A DNA stretch of 64,000 bases. It comes from CAWJFJ01 sp963800065 (GTDB lineage: Bacteria; Actinomycetota; Acidimicrobiia; Acidimicrobiales; UBA8190). Below are positions 52,144 through 59,852 of the stretch, piece after piece. The number at the start of each line of letters is the position of its first letter. The stretch's first letter is position 1. Below the pieces are notes generated by a model. The model did no database searches and was not told the origin of the DNA. It worked only from the letters and a program-made list of their open reading frames with translations. The position numbers were made by a program, and so were the translations under genes. Location: NCBI GenBank assembly GCA_963800065.1, contig CAWCZO010000009.1, positions 62,001 to 126,000 on the forward strand, written 5' to 3'.

Positions 52144-52160
52144 ACTTACCACAGGTAACT
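52144..52160. promoter_or_regulatory. Candidate MarR operator
   Basis: ACTTACC-ACA-GGTAACT is an inverted repeat (perfect TTACC/GGTAA arms, 3-bp spacer). It lies between the marR-exporter operon and the divergent DUF3089 gene. Size and position suit a MarR dimer. It is AT-richer than the surroundings and ends with ACTAGT. Confidence 0.5.
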
Positions 52161-52216
52161 AGTTGGCCCGGGTTTGTCCGGTCGTTGGCCGGGGCCGCCG
52201 GGGGAGGGAGCGGGAA

Positions 52217-53425
52217 ATGGCGCCACGGGGGAGGGGGACGGCGGCGGTGGTGACGACGGTCCTGGCCGCCGTGGCGGCGGGATGCGCTTCGAGCCCCTCC
52301 GTCGCTGTCCACACGACGACGACGCTGGAGACGACGGTGCCCACCACCGTCCCGACGACGGACACCACGATGCCACCCGTCGTCCCCCGGACAGACGCCG
52401 CCGGCACCGTCTGGTTGTGCCGGCCCGGGCTCCTCCACGACCCGTGCGCCGGGGACATCGACTCCACCGCCCTCCTGGCCGACGGGTCGACCGTCAGTCA
52501 ACCGGCCTCCCCGGCCTACGAGCCGAAGTTCGACTGCTTCTACGTCTATCCCACGGTCAGCACGGAGCCCACCGACAACGCCGATCTGAAGGTGCAACCG
52601 GTGGAAACGGACGCCGCCGTGGCCCAGGCGGCCCGGTTCTCGCAGGTCTGCAATGTCTGGGCGCCCATGTACCGGCAGCGCACGGCATCGTCGCTGGCCA
52701 AGGGCCTTGGGAACGACCCGACGGCCGACGCCGTCGCCTACGCCAGCGTGCTCGCCGCATGGAAGGACTACCTGGCCAACTTCAACCACGGCCGGCCGGT
52801 CGTCTTCATCGGCCACTCGCAGGGGGCGGCCATGCTCATCCGTCTGCTCAGCAGCCAGATCGATCCCGATCCGGGCCTGCGCCGGCAACTGGTGTCGGCC
52901 ATCATCCTGGGCGGGAACGTCCAGGTTCCGACGGGCAGGGACGTCGGCGGCAGCTTCCAGGACATTCCCGGCTGCCAGTCGGCCTCGCAGACCGGTTGCG
53001 TCATCGCCTACTCGTCGTTCTCGGAGCAGCCGCCCCAGGACAGCCTGTTCGGCCGGCCCGGGCAGGGCGTCAGTCTCCAGTCGGACCAGACGGTGACCAC
53101 CGGCGTCCAGGTCCTGTGCACCAACCCGGCCGATCTGGCCGGCGGGAGCGGCCCTCTCGACCCGTACTTCGCCGGAACGACATCGGTGGCGGGGAAGAAG
53201 ATCACGACACCCTGGGTGGAATACCCGGACCTCTACACGGCGCAGTGCGAGAGCGCGCGGGGTGCGACGTGGCTCCAGGTGAACGACATCGGCACCGCGA
53301 GCGACAGGCGTCCCCGGGTGACCGAGACGCTCGGGCCCACGTGGGGACTCCATCTCGACGACGTGAACCTGGCTCTCGGCAACCTGGTCCAGATCGTCTC
53401 CCACGAAGAAGCGGCATTCAAGTAG
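52217..53425 (+). CDS. DUF3089 secreted alpha/beta-hydrolase-like lipoprotein
   Basis: ATG at 52217 follows GGGAGGGAG. The precursor has a signal with lipobox-like AAGC (TVLAAVAAGCASSP) and a Thr-rich linker. The DUF3089 core has WLCRPGLLHDPCAGD, FDCFYVYPTVSTEP, CNVWAPMYRQRT, the nucleophile elbow FIGHSQGAAMLIRLL, and a C-terminal WGLHLDDVNLALGNL with Asp/His. It likely acts as a lipase or esterase outside the membrane. It is divergent from marR with the shared operator between. It ends with an 8-bp convergent overlap with the Gfo/Idh/MocA gene. Confidence 0.88.
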   Translation: MAPRGRGTAAVVTTVLAAVAAGCASSPSVAVHTTTTLETTVPTTVPTTDTTMPPVVPRTDAAGTVWLCRPGLLHDPCAGDIDSTALLADGSTVSQPASPAYEPKFDCFYVYPTVSTEPTDNADLKVQPVETDAAVAQAARFSQVCNVWAPMYRQRTASSLAKGLGNDPTADAVAYASVLAAWKDYLANFNHGRPVVFIGHSQGAAMLIRLLSSQIDPDPGLRRQLVSAIILGGNVQVPTGRDVGGSFQDIPGCQSASQTGCVIAYSSFSEQPPQDSLFGRPGQGVSLQSDQTVTTGVQVLCTNPADLAGGSGPLDPYFAGTTSVAGKKITTPWVEYPDLYTAQCESARGATWLQVNDIGTASDRRPRVTETLGPTWGLHLDDVNLALGNLVQIVSHEEAAFK

Positions 53426-54443
53426 GGACGGAGACGGGGACACCCCCCTGTGCCGCCGACCGGTAGGCGGCGTCGACCACCACGTGGGCCCGCAGGGCGC
53501 TCTCGAAGTCGGGCCCGATGGTCCGGCCCCTGTCCACGGCGTCGAGGAATCCTTGGTCGGGGTTGACCGGCGCCAGCCCGGCGCTCCATGCCGCCTCACC
53601 CAGCTGGCGGCCCTCGAGGGTGCCCGAATCGACCCCGGTGCGTGTCCAGCGGACCGGTCCCCACCAGTCGTCGGTGTCGATGGCGCACCACAGGTTCTCG
53701 CAGATGACCTCCACGTAGCGCGAGCTCTCGCGCTCGAGGATGTCGTGCCAGACCGACAGCAGGGATCCCACCGCCCCGTTGGCGAACGACATCGACAGGT
53801 TGACGGTGTCCTCGATCCCGGAGAGGCCGTGGAACTCCGACGAGAGGCCCGAGACGGTGGCGATGGGACCGACCAGGGACTCGATGATGTCGAGATCGTG
53901 GATGCTGTGCTCGAGCAGGGCGCCGGAGCCGGCCCGGGCCACATCGCCGCGCCAGGTGGACTTGTACATTCCCTGCAGCGGTATGTACTGGTCGTCGCGG
54001 AACAGCACGCTCATGACCCTCCCGCTCGAGGGCTCGGAGATCAACTTCCGCAACCAGCAGAAGGCGGGGGAGAAGCGCAGGACCAGGCCGACCTGGTTCA
54101 CCACCCCCGCCCGGCGGACACCCTCGGCCATGGCCGTGGCCCCGGCGAGGTCGGTGGCCAGGGGCTTCTCGCAGAAGATGGCCAGGCCGCGCTCTGCCGC
54201 CATCTCCACCAGGCGGCGGTGTTCCGACGTCCACGTGCAGATGAACACGGCGTCGCACGCGGAGAGGACCTCGTCCTCGTCGCTGCACACGGTGGCGCCC
54301 GTCTTGGCGGCGAACGCCTCAGCCCGGGACCGGTCGATGTCGTAGACGCCGCCCCAGCTCACGGCGTCGCCACAGGAGCGCAGGAGCGACGAATGGACGT
54401 TGGCGATGAAACCGGCGCCGAGGAAACCGATACGGATGCCCAT
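53418..54443 (-). CDS. Gfo/Idh/MocA-family dehydrogenase
   Basis: This 341-aa oxidoreductase has the Rossmann start IRIGFLGAGFIANVHSSLLR, CDAVFICTWTSEHRRLVEMA, and the CEKP motif in LAIFCEKPLATDLAGATAMA. The C-terminal domain has LEHSIHDLDIIESLVG with the catalytic-type His. The distinct sequence shows it is not a recent duplicate of the gene at 35.1 kb. ATG at 54443 is chosen over 54518 because the fold starts there. Substrate unknown. It is divergent from the SnoaL-like gene. Confidence 0.9.
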   Translation of the reverse strand: MGIRIGFLGAGFIANVHSSLLRSCGDAVSWGGVYDIDRSRAEAFAAKTGATVCSDEDEVLSACDAVFICTWTSEHRRLVEMAAERGLAIFCEKPLATDLAGATAMAEGVRRAGVVNQVGLVLRFSPAFCWLRKLISEPSSGRVMSVLFRDDQYIPLQGMYKSTWRGDVARAGSGALLEHSIHDLDIIESLVGPIATVSGLSSEFHGLSGIEDTVNLSMSFANGAVGSLLSVWHDILERESSRYVEVICENLWCAIDTDDWWGPVRWTRTGVDSGTLEGRQLGEAAWSAGLAPVNPDQGFLDAVDRGRTIGPDFESALRAHVVVDAAYRSAAQGGVPVSVPT

Positions 54444-54505
54444 GGGCACATTGTCGCTCAGACCCGCCCGCCGGGTTAAGTTGCGGCGGGAACGTGGGAG
54501 GAGCC

Positions 54506-54931
54506 ATGGACGCGGCACGCCCGGATCTGACGCGACGCCAGGAGGCCGTGGTGCGTGAGCACATGACGTCGGAGAACGAGCTGCGCTTCGACGACACCCT
54601 GGCCACGTTCACCCATCCGCGCTACGAGCTCATCGGGACCAACCAGGTCTACGACGGAGTGGACGAGGTGCGGGCCTACTACGCCGCCTCGCGTGCGGTG
54701 TTCCCCGACCAGCGCAACGAGATCCGGGCCCTGCACCACGCCGACGGGGCGGTGGTGGTGGAATTCGATCTGCTGGGCACCCATACTGGCTCGCTGGCCG
54801 GGGAGGAGCCGACGGGGCGCTCCTTTCGCTGTCCGATGGTCGCCCTCTTCCTCTTCGAGGGGGAGGGGATCGTCTGCGAGAGGGTGTACTTCGACTCGGG
54901 GACGATCTACCGGCAGCTCGGGCTGGGGTAG
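54506..54931 (+). CDS. SnoaL/NTF2-like protein
   Basis: ATG at 54506 follows GGGAGGAG. This 141-aa cone-shaped alpha+beta protein has TRRQEAVVREHMTSENELRF, DDTLATFTHPRYELIGTNQV, YDGVDEVRAYYAASRAVFPD, and strands VVVEFDLLGTHTG, FLFEGEGIVCERVYFDSGTI. The arrangement matches SnoaL-like polyketide cyclase or hydratase proteins. No specific active-site set is evident. It is convergent with the amidase gene, 8 bp away. Confidence 0.87.
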   Translation: MDAARPDLTRRQEAVVREHMTSENELRFDDTLATFTHPRYELIGTNQVYDGVDEVRAYYAASRAVFPDQRNEIRALHHADGAVVVEFDLLGTHTGSLAGEEPTGRSFRCPMVALFLFEGEGIVCERVYFDSGTIYRQLGLG

Positions 54932-54939
54932 GGCGCCGG

Positions 54940-56352
54940 CTAGGGCGAGGACAGCGGCGGCCGGCGCTCCGACCACGGTGACGCCTGTTCCAGTTGTGAG
55001 GCCACCCGGAGCAGCAGCGCCTCCTGCCAGGGGCCGCCCACGAACTGGACGCCCACGGGAAGCCCGGCGTCGCTCCAGTGCAGGGGCAGGCTCACCGCCG
55101 GTTGACCGGTGATGTTGAAGGCCGCCGTGAAGGCGGCCATGGCCAGCGCCGTGGCCGGCGGGCCCTCGGGATGGGCATGGGCCTCGGCCAGGACGCTGCC
55201 CGCCACCGGCGGCTCGATGGTCATGGTGGGGGTGACGAGGACGTCGAAGTCCCGACCCCAGCGGGCCACGATGGCCCGGCTCTCGTGTTGCAGGGCGTGA
55301 AGGGCGGCCACCACGGTGAGACCGTCGATGGCCTGACCGGCGGCATGGCCGACGGCGTTGTGCGGCTCCACGTTGGACCAGTCCACACCGGGGTAGTCCC
55401 CGTAACCGGTGTTGATCACGTCGAGGAAGGGGCCGATGGCGGCCGGGTCGAAGACGTCTTTGTCGAGGCTCTCGACGTGGTGCCCGAGGCCCTCGAGCAA
55501 CCGGCCCACGGACTCGACGGCCGCCCGGGGGGCGGCCTCCACGGGGACGCCGAGAGCGGAGGTCACGCACAGGGCGAAGCGGAGCCGGCCGGGGGGCGCT
55601 CCCAGCTCATCGGCGAAGGGGCGCTGGGGGGCCGGCGCGTTCTCCCAGGACAACAGGTCCGGACCACTGATGCAGTCGAGGATGGCGGCGGCGTCGGCCA
55701 CGGTCCGGGTCACCACGCCCTCGACGGCCAGGCCGAACCACCCCGGGGCCCGGGCCGGGACCCGGGCACGCGCCGGCTTGAGGCCCACCAGACCGCAGCA
55801 CGACGCCGGGATCCGGATCGACCCGCCCCCGTCGTTGGCGTGGGCCACGGGGAACATACCGGCGGCCACCGCTGACGACGCCCCCCCGCTCGAACCGCCC
55901 GGCGAACGCTGGAGATCCCAGGGGTTGCGGGTGATGCCGTAACGACTGTTCTCGGCCACCGTGAGCGGTCCGAACTCGGGGGTGTTCGTCCGTCCGCACA
56001 GCAGGAATCCCGCTGCCCGCAGGAGCTCCGTCACGAGCTCGCCGTCGGCGCTCAGTCCCTGGGGCGCACCGAAGGATCCGTAGGTGACGGGCCATCCCTC
56101 CACCGCCGTGAGGTCCTTAATGGGGATGGGGACACCGGCGAAGGGACCGGGCTCCACCACACCGCTGACGAGGGCGTCGGCGAGGGCCTGCGCCTCGGCC
56201 CGCACCTCGTCGTCGTTGCGCCAGATGACGGCGTTGAGCGCCGGGTTCAGCTTGTCCACCTGCCCCAGGCATTCGTCGAGTATCTCGACCGGGCTGATGG
56301 CGCGGTTACGCACGGCGGAAGCGATCTCGACGGCGGAGGCGAAGGTTCCCAT
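54940..56352 (-). CDS. Amidase-signature enzyme
   Basis: This 470-aa hydrolase has the Ser-cisSer-Lys triad: Lys in GVPIPIKDLTAVEG, cis-Ser and nucleophile in SPGGSSGGASSAVAAG, then GGGSIRIPASCCGLVGLKPA. Other parts are FLLCGRTNTPEFGPLTVAEN and the end TAAFNITGQPAVSLPLHWSD. It hydrolyses an amide (such as an aliphatic or aryl amide) to acid plus ammonia. No GatA partners are nearby. ATG at 56352. It is the downstream gene on the minus strand after the HAD phosphatase, 58 bp away, so may share a transcript. Confidence 0.93.
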   Translation of the reverse strand: MGTFASAVEIASAVRNRAISPVEILDECLGQVDKLNPALNAVIWRNDDEVRAEAQALADALVSGVVEPGPFAGVPIPIKDLTAVEGWPVTYGSFGAPQGLSADGELVTELLRAAGFLLCGRTNTPEFGPLTVAENSRYGITRNPWDLQRSPGGSSGGASSAVAAGMFPVAHANDGGGSIRIPASCCGLVGLKPARARVPARAPGWFGLAVEGVVTRTVADAAAILDCISGPDLLSWENAPAPQRPFADELGAPPGRLRFALCVTSALGVPVEAAPRAAVESVGRLLEGLGHHVESLDKDVFDPAAIGPFLDVINTGYGDYPGVDWSNVEPHNAVGHAAGQAIDGLTVVAALHALQHESRAIVARWGRDFDVLVTPTMTIEPPVAGSVLAEAHAHPEGPPATALAMAAFTAAFNITGQPAVSLPLHWSDAGLPVGVQFVGGPWQEALLLRVASQLEQASPWSERRPPLSSP

Positions 56353-56410
56353 GGCCCTATGTCCTACTCGGTGCCGGGCCGCTGTGCTGCGGAAGGCGGG
56401 GCCCGAGCGG

Positions 56411-57100
56411 TCAGGACCGCAGGAGGTCGACGATGTCGTCCACGTCGCTCAGGTCGTGGCGAAGGGCGTCGGGACGAAGGGCACGGAGTTCGTCGAAGTC
56501 CGGGCGGCCGGTGGCCACCAGGAGGCAGCGCACGCCGGCGGCCCGGGCGCAGGCCAGGTCCTTGGGTGAGTCTCCCACCACCCACACCTCATCGGGCCCG
56601 AAGGACCGTCCCATGGCCGCTTCGACCTTGGCCACGGCCACCGGGACGAGCGCGTTCCGATCGCCATCGTCGCTGCCGAACGCTCCCATATCGAGGTTCA
56701 ACCAGCGGTCGAGTCCGAAGGCCGCCACCTTCACCCGGGCATTGGGGGCGATGTTGCCCGTCAGCACCGTCTGGACGACATCGCCGTCACCGGCCAACCG
56801 GGGCAGGAGCTCGGCTATCCCGGGGAGGACCACCCCGTGGGCGATGATCTCGGAGGCCCGGGCGGCGAGCTCGGCCTCGATGCCCTCGAGGATGGAGGGC
56901 AGGTGGGTGTGGGCGTCGGGGAGATCGAACTCGGCCAGGTACTCGAGGACGATCTGGGGGTCGGTCATGCCGCTCATGGGGATCCGACGAGACGGACGCC
57001 GTCCGATCGTCCTCTCGATGGCCCGGTCGAAGATGAGGGCGCCGACCTCGCCGGCGCGCACCAGGGTCCCGTCGATGTCCCAGAGGACCAGTCGAGGCAT
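56411..57100 (-). CDS. HAD-superfamily phosphatase (phosphoglycolate phosphatase-like)
   Basis: This 229-aa protein has motif I LVLWDIDGTLV, motif II VQTVLTGN, the Lys region AVAKVEAAMGRSF, and motif IV VWVVGDSPKDLACARAAG. The cap domain lies between residues 15 and 85. It dephosphorylates a small phosphorylated metabolite. ATG at 57100; the long frame upstream is antisense to the membrane-protein gene and rejected. It is divergent from the COG4280-like gene. Confidence 0.9.
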   Translation of the reverse strand: MPRLVLWDIDGTLVRAGEVGALIFDRAIERTIGRRPSRRIPMSGMTDPQIVLEYLAEFDLPDAHTHLPSILEGIEAELAARASEIIAHGVVLPGIAELLPRLAGDGDVVQTVLTGNIAPNARVKVAAFGLDRWLNLDMGAFGSDDGDRNALVPVAVAKVEAAMGRSFGPDEVWVVGDSPKDLACARAAGVRCLLVATGRPDFDELRALRPDALRHDLSDVDDIVDLLRS

Positions 57101-57160
57101 CGGGACAGTCTGGTTGATGGCATGCCAGGCTGGTGGCGGACCGTGCGACAGGGAGGGGCC

Positions 57161-57910
57161 GTGCACAGCAGTAGCGCCGTCATGGTGGTGGCCGTGTTCC
57201 TGGCCAGCACCGTCGAGATGGTGGAGGCCCTGACCGTGGTGGTGGCCGTCGGGGTGACGCGGGGCTGGCGGTCGGCCCTCGAGGGCACCATCGGGGCCGT
57301 CCTGGTCCTGGCCGCCCTGGTGGCAGCGGTGGGCCCGGCCCTGGTCCACTACGTCCCCCTCGGCACCCTGCGGGTCGTCGTCGGCGGTCTGTTGCTGGTG
57401 TTCGGTCTGCAGTGGTTGCAGAAGGCCGTCCTGCGGGCGGCGGGTCTGAAGGCCAAACACGACGAGGACGTCATCTTCCGTGACCACGTGGCCGAGCTGT
57501 CGTCGGGGGCCGGCGGGGGCAGGGGACGCGACACGACCGCCTTCACCGTGGCCTTCAAAGGCGTCTTCCTCGAGGGTCTCGAGGTGGTGGTCATCGTCCT
57601 CACCCTGGGCGCCACCGAGCACCGGCTCGGGCTCGCCGCCGTCGCCGCCCTGGCGGCGGTGGTGCTGGTGGGCGCCGTCGGTGCGATCGTGGCCCGCCAG
57701 CTGTCGGGGGTGCCGGAGAACGCCCTGAAAGCCACCGTCGGCCTCATGCTCGTCAGCTACGGGACGTTCTGGACGGGGGAGGGGATCGGGGTGCACTGGC
57801 CGGGGTCCGACCTCACCATCCTCGTCCTGGTCGCCGCCTACGGGGTGGTGGCGTGGACTCTCGGGCGCCTGCTGGGAGGGTCACGCCGGGGCCGGGTCCG
57901 TGTCACGTGA
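57161..57910 (+). CDS. COG4280-like integral membrane protein
   Basis: GTG at 57161 follows GGGAGGGG. The 249-aa protein has about six or seven helices. Two similar acidic segments lie in membrane helices: ASTVEMVEALTVVVAVG near the start and GVFLEGLEVVVIVLTLG in the middle. These paired Glu-x-x-Glu motifs suggest an ion or metal transporter with internal symmetry. A further signature is LMLVSYGTFWTGEGIGVHWP. The function is unproven. A small membrane gene follows 64 bp downstream and likely belongs with it. Confidence 0.75.
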   Translation: MHSSSAVMVVAVFLASTVEMVEALTVVVAVGVTRGWRSALEGTIGAVLVLAALVAAVGPALVHYVPLGTLRVVVGGLLLVFGLQWLQKAVLRAAGLKAKHDEDVIFRDHVAELSSGAGGGRGRDTTAFTVAFKGVFLEGLEVVVIVLTLGATEHRLGLAAVAALAAVVLVGAVGAIVARQLSGVPENALKATVGLMLVSYGTFWTGEGIGVHWPGSDLTILVLVAAYGVVAWTLGRLLGGSRRGRVRVT

Positions 57911-57974
57911 CGGTCCGGTCCCGGCCGCGCCCGGTCAGCCGTCGACAGACGAGGTGCGCGGTGAGAGGGCGTCG

Positions 57975-58208
57975 ATGATGCGCCGTGGGGCGGCGGCCTT
58001 CGGTCGGTTCTGGTGGGACTTCCTGGTGGGCGAGACACCGGAGCTGCTGGTCGGTTCCGTCGTGGCCGTGGGTGCCGCCGCCCTCCTCGTCCACAGCGGG
58101 GTGACCCGGGCCGTGGTCGTCGGGGCACTTCCCGTCCTGGTCGTGGGGATCCTGGCTCTGTCCGCCTTCCGGGCCCGGGCCCGCAACCGGCGTCGGGTTC
58201 GGCGGTGA
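57975..58208 (+). CDS. Small two-helix membrane protein next to the COG4280-like gene
   Basis: ATG at 57975 opens 77 residues: GAAAFGRFWWDFLVGETPEL, two helices (LVGSVVAVGAAALLVHSG and AVVVGALPVLVVGILALSAF), then a basic tail. The W-W-D-F-x-V-G start is shared by small proteins found beside COG4280 genes. It may be a subunit or stabiliser of that transporter. The upstream frame to 57900 is not needed. Confidence 0.65.
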   Translation: MMRRGAAAFGRFWWDFLVGETPELLVGSVVAVGAAALLVHSGVTRAVVVGALPVLVVGILALSAFRARARNRRRVRR

Positions 58209-58227
58209 GAGGGGACGGATCTCGCCG

Positions 58228-58551
58228 TCAACGGTGGAAGCGGGACTCGCTGACCTCCGTGCAGACCTGGATGGCGTAGCTGTCGTAGAAGCGCTCGCGG
58301 CCCAGCCGCTGGGCGTGGCGGTGCTCGGGATGGTCACGCCAGGCCCGGTGGTGCGCCGGGGAGGCGAAGGTCACGATGGTCACCCGCTCGTCGTCGGCGG
58401 CGACGAACGTCTTGTAGTCGACGAACCCGGGCATGGCCCGGGCCAGGCCTACCATCCGCTCGGAGACGACTTCGTATTCGTCGACGGCCTCAGGGCGCAG
58501 CGTGGACCGGAACACGGTGACCACCGCGCCGGCCCGTTCGTCGTCGTTCAC
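58228..58551 (-). CDS. Antibiotic biosynthesis monooxygenase (ABM) domain protein
   Basis: This 107-aa ferredoxin-like fold protein has AVVTVFRSTLRPEAVDEYEV, ARAMPGFVDYKTFVAADDER, VTIVTFASPAHHRAWRDHPE, then HRHAQRLGRERFYDSYAIQV. This is the order of ABM/YgiN-type proteins, which form dimers and can oxidise quinone-like rings without cofactors. Some only bind ligands. ATG at 58551. It lies 13 bp downstream of the VOC gene on the same strand, so the two are probably co-transcribed. Confidence 0.85.
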   Translation of the reverse strand: MNDDERAGAVVTVFRSTLRPEAVDEYEVVSERMVGLARAMPGFVDYKTFVAADDERVTIVTFASPAHHRAWRDHPEHRHAQRLGRERFYDSYAIQVCTEVSESRFHR

Positions 58552-58564
58552 GGGGTCGTGGGGC

Positions 58565-59044
58565 TCAGAGCCGGAGAGGTTTGATGGGGCTGGCCAGGAG
58601 CTCGGGGTGGGTCTTCCAGTCGACGCCGGGAACGTCGACGTAGAGCTCGATCTCGTTGCCGTCCGGATCCTCGATGTAGAGGCTGTGGGTCACGGTGTGG
58701 TCGCTGGCACCGACCACGGTGGCCCCGGATGACTCCAGCTGGCGCAGAGCGTCGCGTAGGGCGTCGTCGGAGTCACCGATCTTGAGCCCGAAGTGGTACA
58801 TCCCCACCCAGCGCCCGCCGGGGACCGGTGCGGCGTCCTCACCCACTTCGATGAGGAGCAACTCGTGATGCGTCCGTCCCGAAGGCGCCGAAAAGGCGGC
58901 CGCGGGAAAACCGATGCCGTCGCGCCGGTCCCCGGTGGGCAGGATCTGGCGCCAGCCCAGGACGTCGCGGTAGAAGGTCGCCGACCGTTCCAGGTCGCGC
59001 ACGTAGAGGACGATGTGTCCGAGCTCCTGCACTTCCACGGCCAT
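58565..59044 (-). CDS. VOC-family dioxygenase-like protein
   Basis: ATG at 59044 follows AAGGAG. The 159-aa product has the two VOC modules: ELGHIVLYVRDLERSATFYR with DVLGWRQILP, and GMYHFGLKIGDSDDALRDAL with SLYIEDPDGNEIELYVDVPG. The metal-ligand set His (LGHIV), His (YHFGL) and Glu (IELYV) of extradiol or glyoxalase enzymes is present, so an active Fe/Mn enzyme is plausible. It pairs with the ABM gene, suggesting ring oxidation of a small phenolic or quinone. The longer frame to 59740 is antisense to the YceH gene. Confidence 0.9.
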   Translation of the reverse strand: MAVEVQELGHIVLYVRDLERSATFYRDVLGWRQILPTGDRRDGIGFPAAAFSAPSGRTHHELLLIEVGEDAAPVPGGRWVGMYHFGLKIGDSDDALRDALRQLESSGATVVGASDHTVTHSLYIEDPDGNEIELYVDVPGVDWKTHPELLASPIKPLRL

Positions 59045-59134
59045 GCTCCTTCTCGGGGGACGGCGCCCCTCGGCTGGTCCAACCGTCCGGCTGCGACCCC
59101 TATTCCGCGTCGCCGGCGTCGGGGGTTTCGCCCT

Positions 59135-59140
59135 TATGCT
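59135..59140 (+). promoter_or_regulatory. Candidate -10 box of a leaderless yceH-like gene
   Basis: TATGCT lies six bases before the ATG at 59147 and matches the -10 consensus TANNNT. No Shine-Dalgarno is visible. This spacing would start transcription at the ATG, as in actinobacterial leaderless mRNAs. Confidence 0.4.
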
Positions 59141-59146
59141 CCCACC

Positions 59147-59842
59147 ATGGAGCTCGACCCCGAGGAAATGCGGGTCCTTGGATGCCTGGCCGAGAAACAG
59201 CTGACCACCCCCGCGCAGTATCCGCTGACCCTCAACGCCCTGACCCTGGCCTGCAATCAGGCCACCAGCCGGGACCCGGTCGTCACCTACGACGAACGAA
59301 CGGTCGAGGCCGCCGTGACCAGGGCCAAGACCAAAGGCGTGGCCCGTTTCTTCCACCCCGCCCACGGACGGTCGGCCCTGCGTTTCGGCCACACCATGGA
59401 CGAGGCCCTGGGCATCGACGCCCCGAGGCTGGCTCTCGTGACCGTCATGATGCTGCGCGGTCCCCAGACGCTGGCCGAGCTCCGGACCCGCACGCAGAGG
59501 ATGGCCCAATTCTCCGACACGGACGAGGTCGTAGCCGAGCTCGACGCGCTGGCCCGGCTCGACCCACCGCTCGTCCGGCGGCTCGGTCGTCAGCCGGGAC
59601 AGAAAGAGGACCGCTATCAGCAGCTCCTCGGTGGGGCGGCGCCTGCGCCCACTCTCCCGTCCCCCGTGGCGGTGTCGGCCCCGTCGGATCCCCGGGTGGG
59701 GCAGAGAGCGGACCTCGACGATCCCCCGGCCGGCCGGCACTCCTCCACGCTGTCGCTGGCCGACGAGGTGACCGAGCTGCGGGCCGAGGTGGCTGCCCTG
59801 CGACGCGACGTCGACGACCTCCGATCGCAGCTGGGGGTATGA
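59147..59842 (+). CDS. YceH/DUF480-family winged-helix protein
   Basis: This 231-aa protein has two winged-helix parts: LDPEEMRVLGCLAEKQLTTP, AQYPLTLNALTLACNQATSR, DPVVTYDERTVEAAVTR in the first, and LALVTVMMLRGPQTLAELRT in the second. A C-terminal coiled coil follows (LADEVTELRAEVAALRRDVD). This is the UPF0502/YceH plan; the protein may bind DNA but its role is unknown. ATG at 59147 appears leaderless. It is convergent with the APC permease, 10 bp away. Confidence 0.9.
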   Translation: MELDPEEMRVLGCLAEKQLTTPAQYPLTLNALTLACNQATSRDPVVTYDERTVEAAVTRAKTKGVARFFHPAHGRSALRFGHTMDEALGIDAPRLALVTVMMLRGPQTLAELRTRTQRMAQFSDTDEVVAELDALARLDPPLVRRLGRQPGQKEDRYQQLLGGAAPAPTLPSPVAVSAPSDPRVGQRADLDDPPAGRHSSTLSLADEVTELRAEVAALRRDVDDLRSQLGV

Positions 59843-59852
59843 CCAACCTGGT

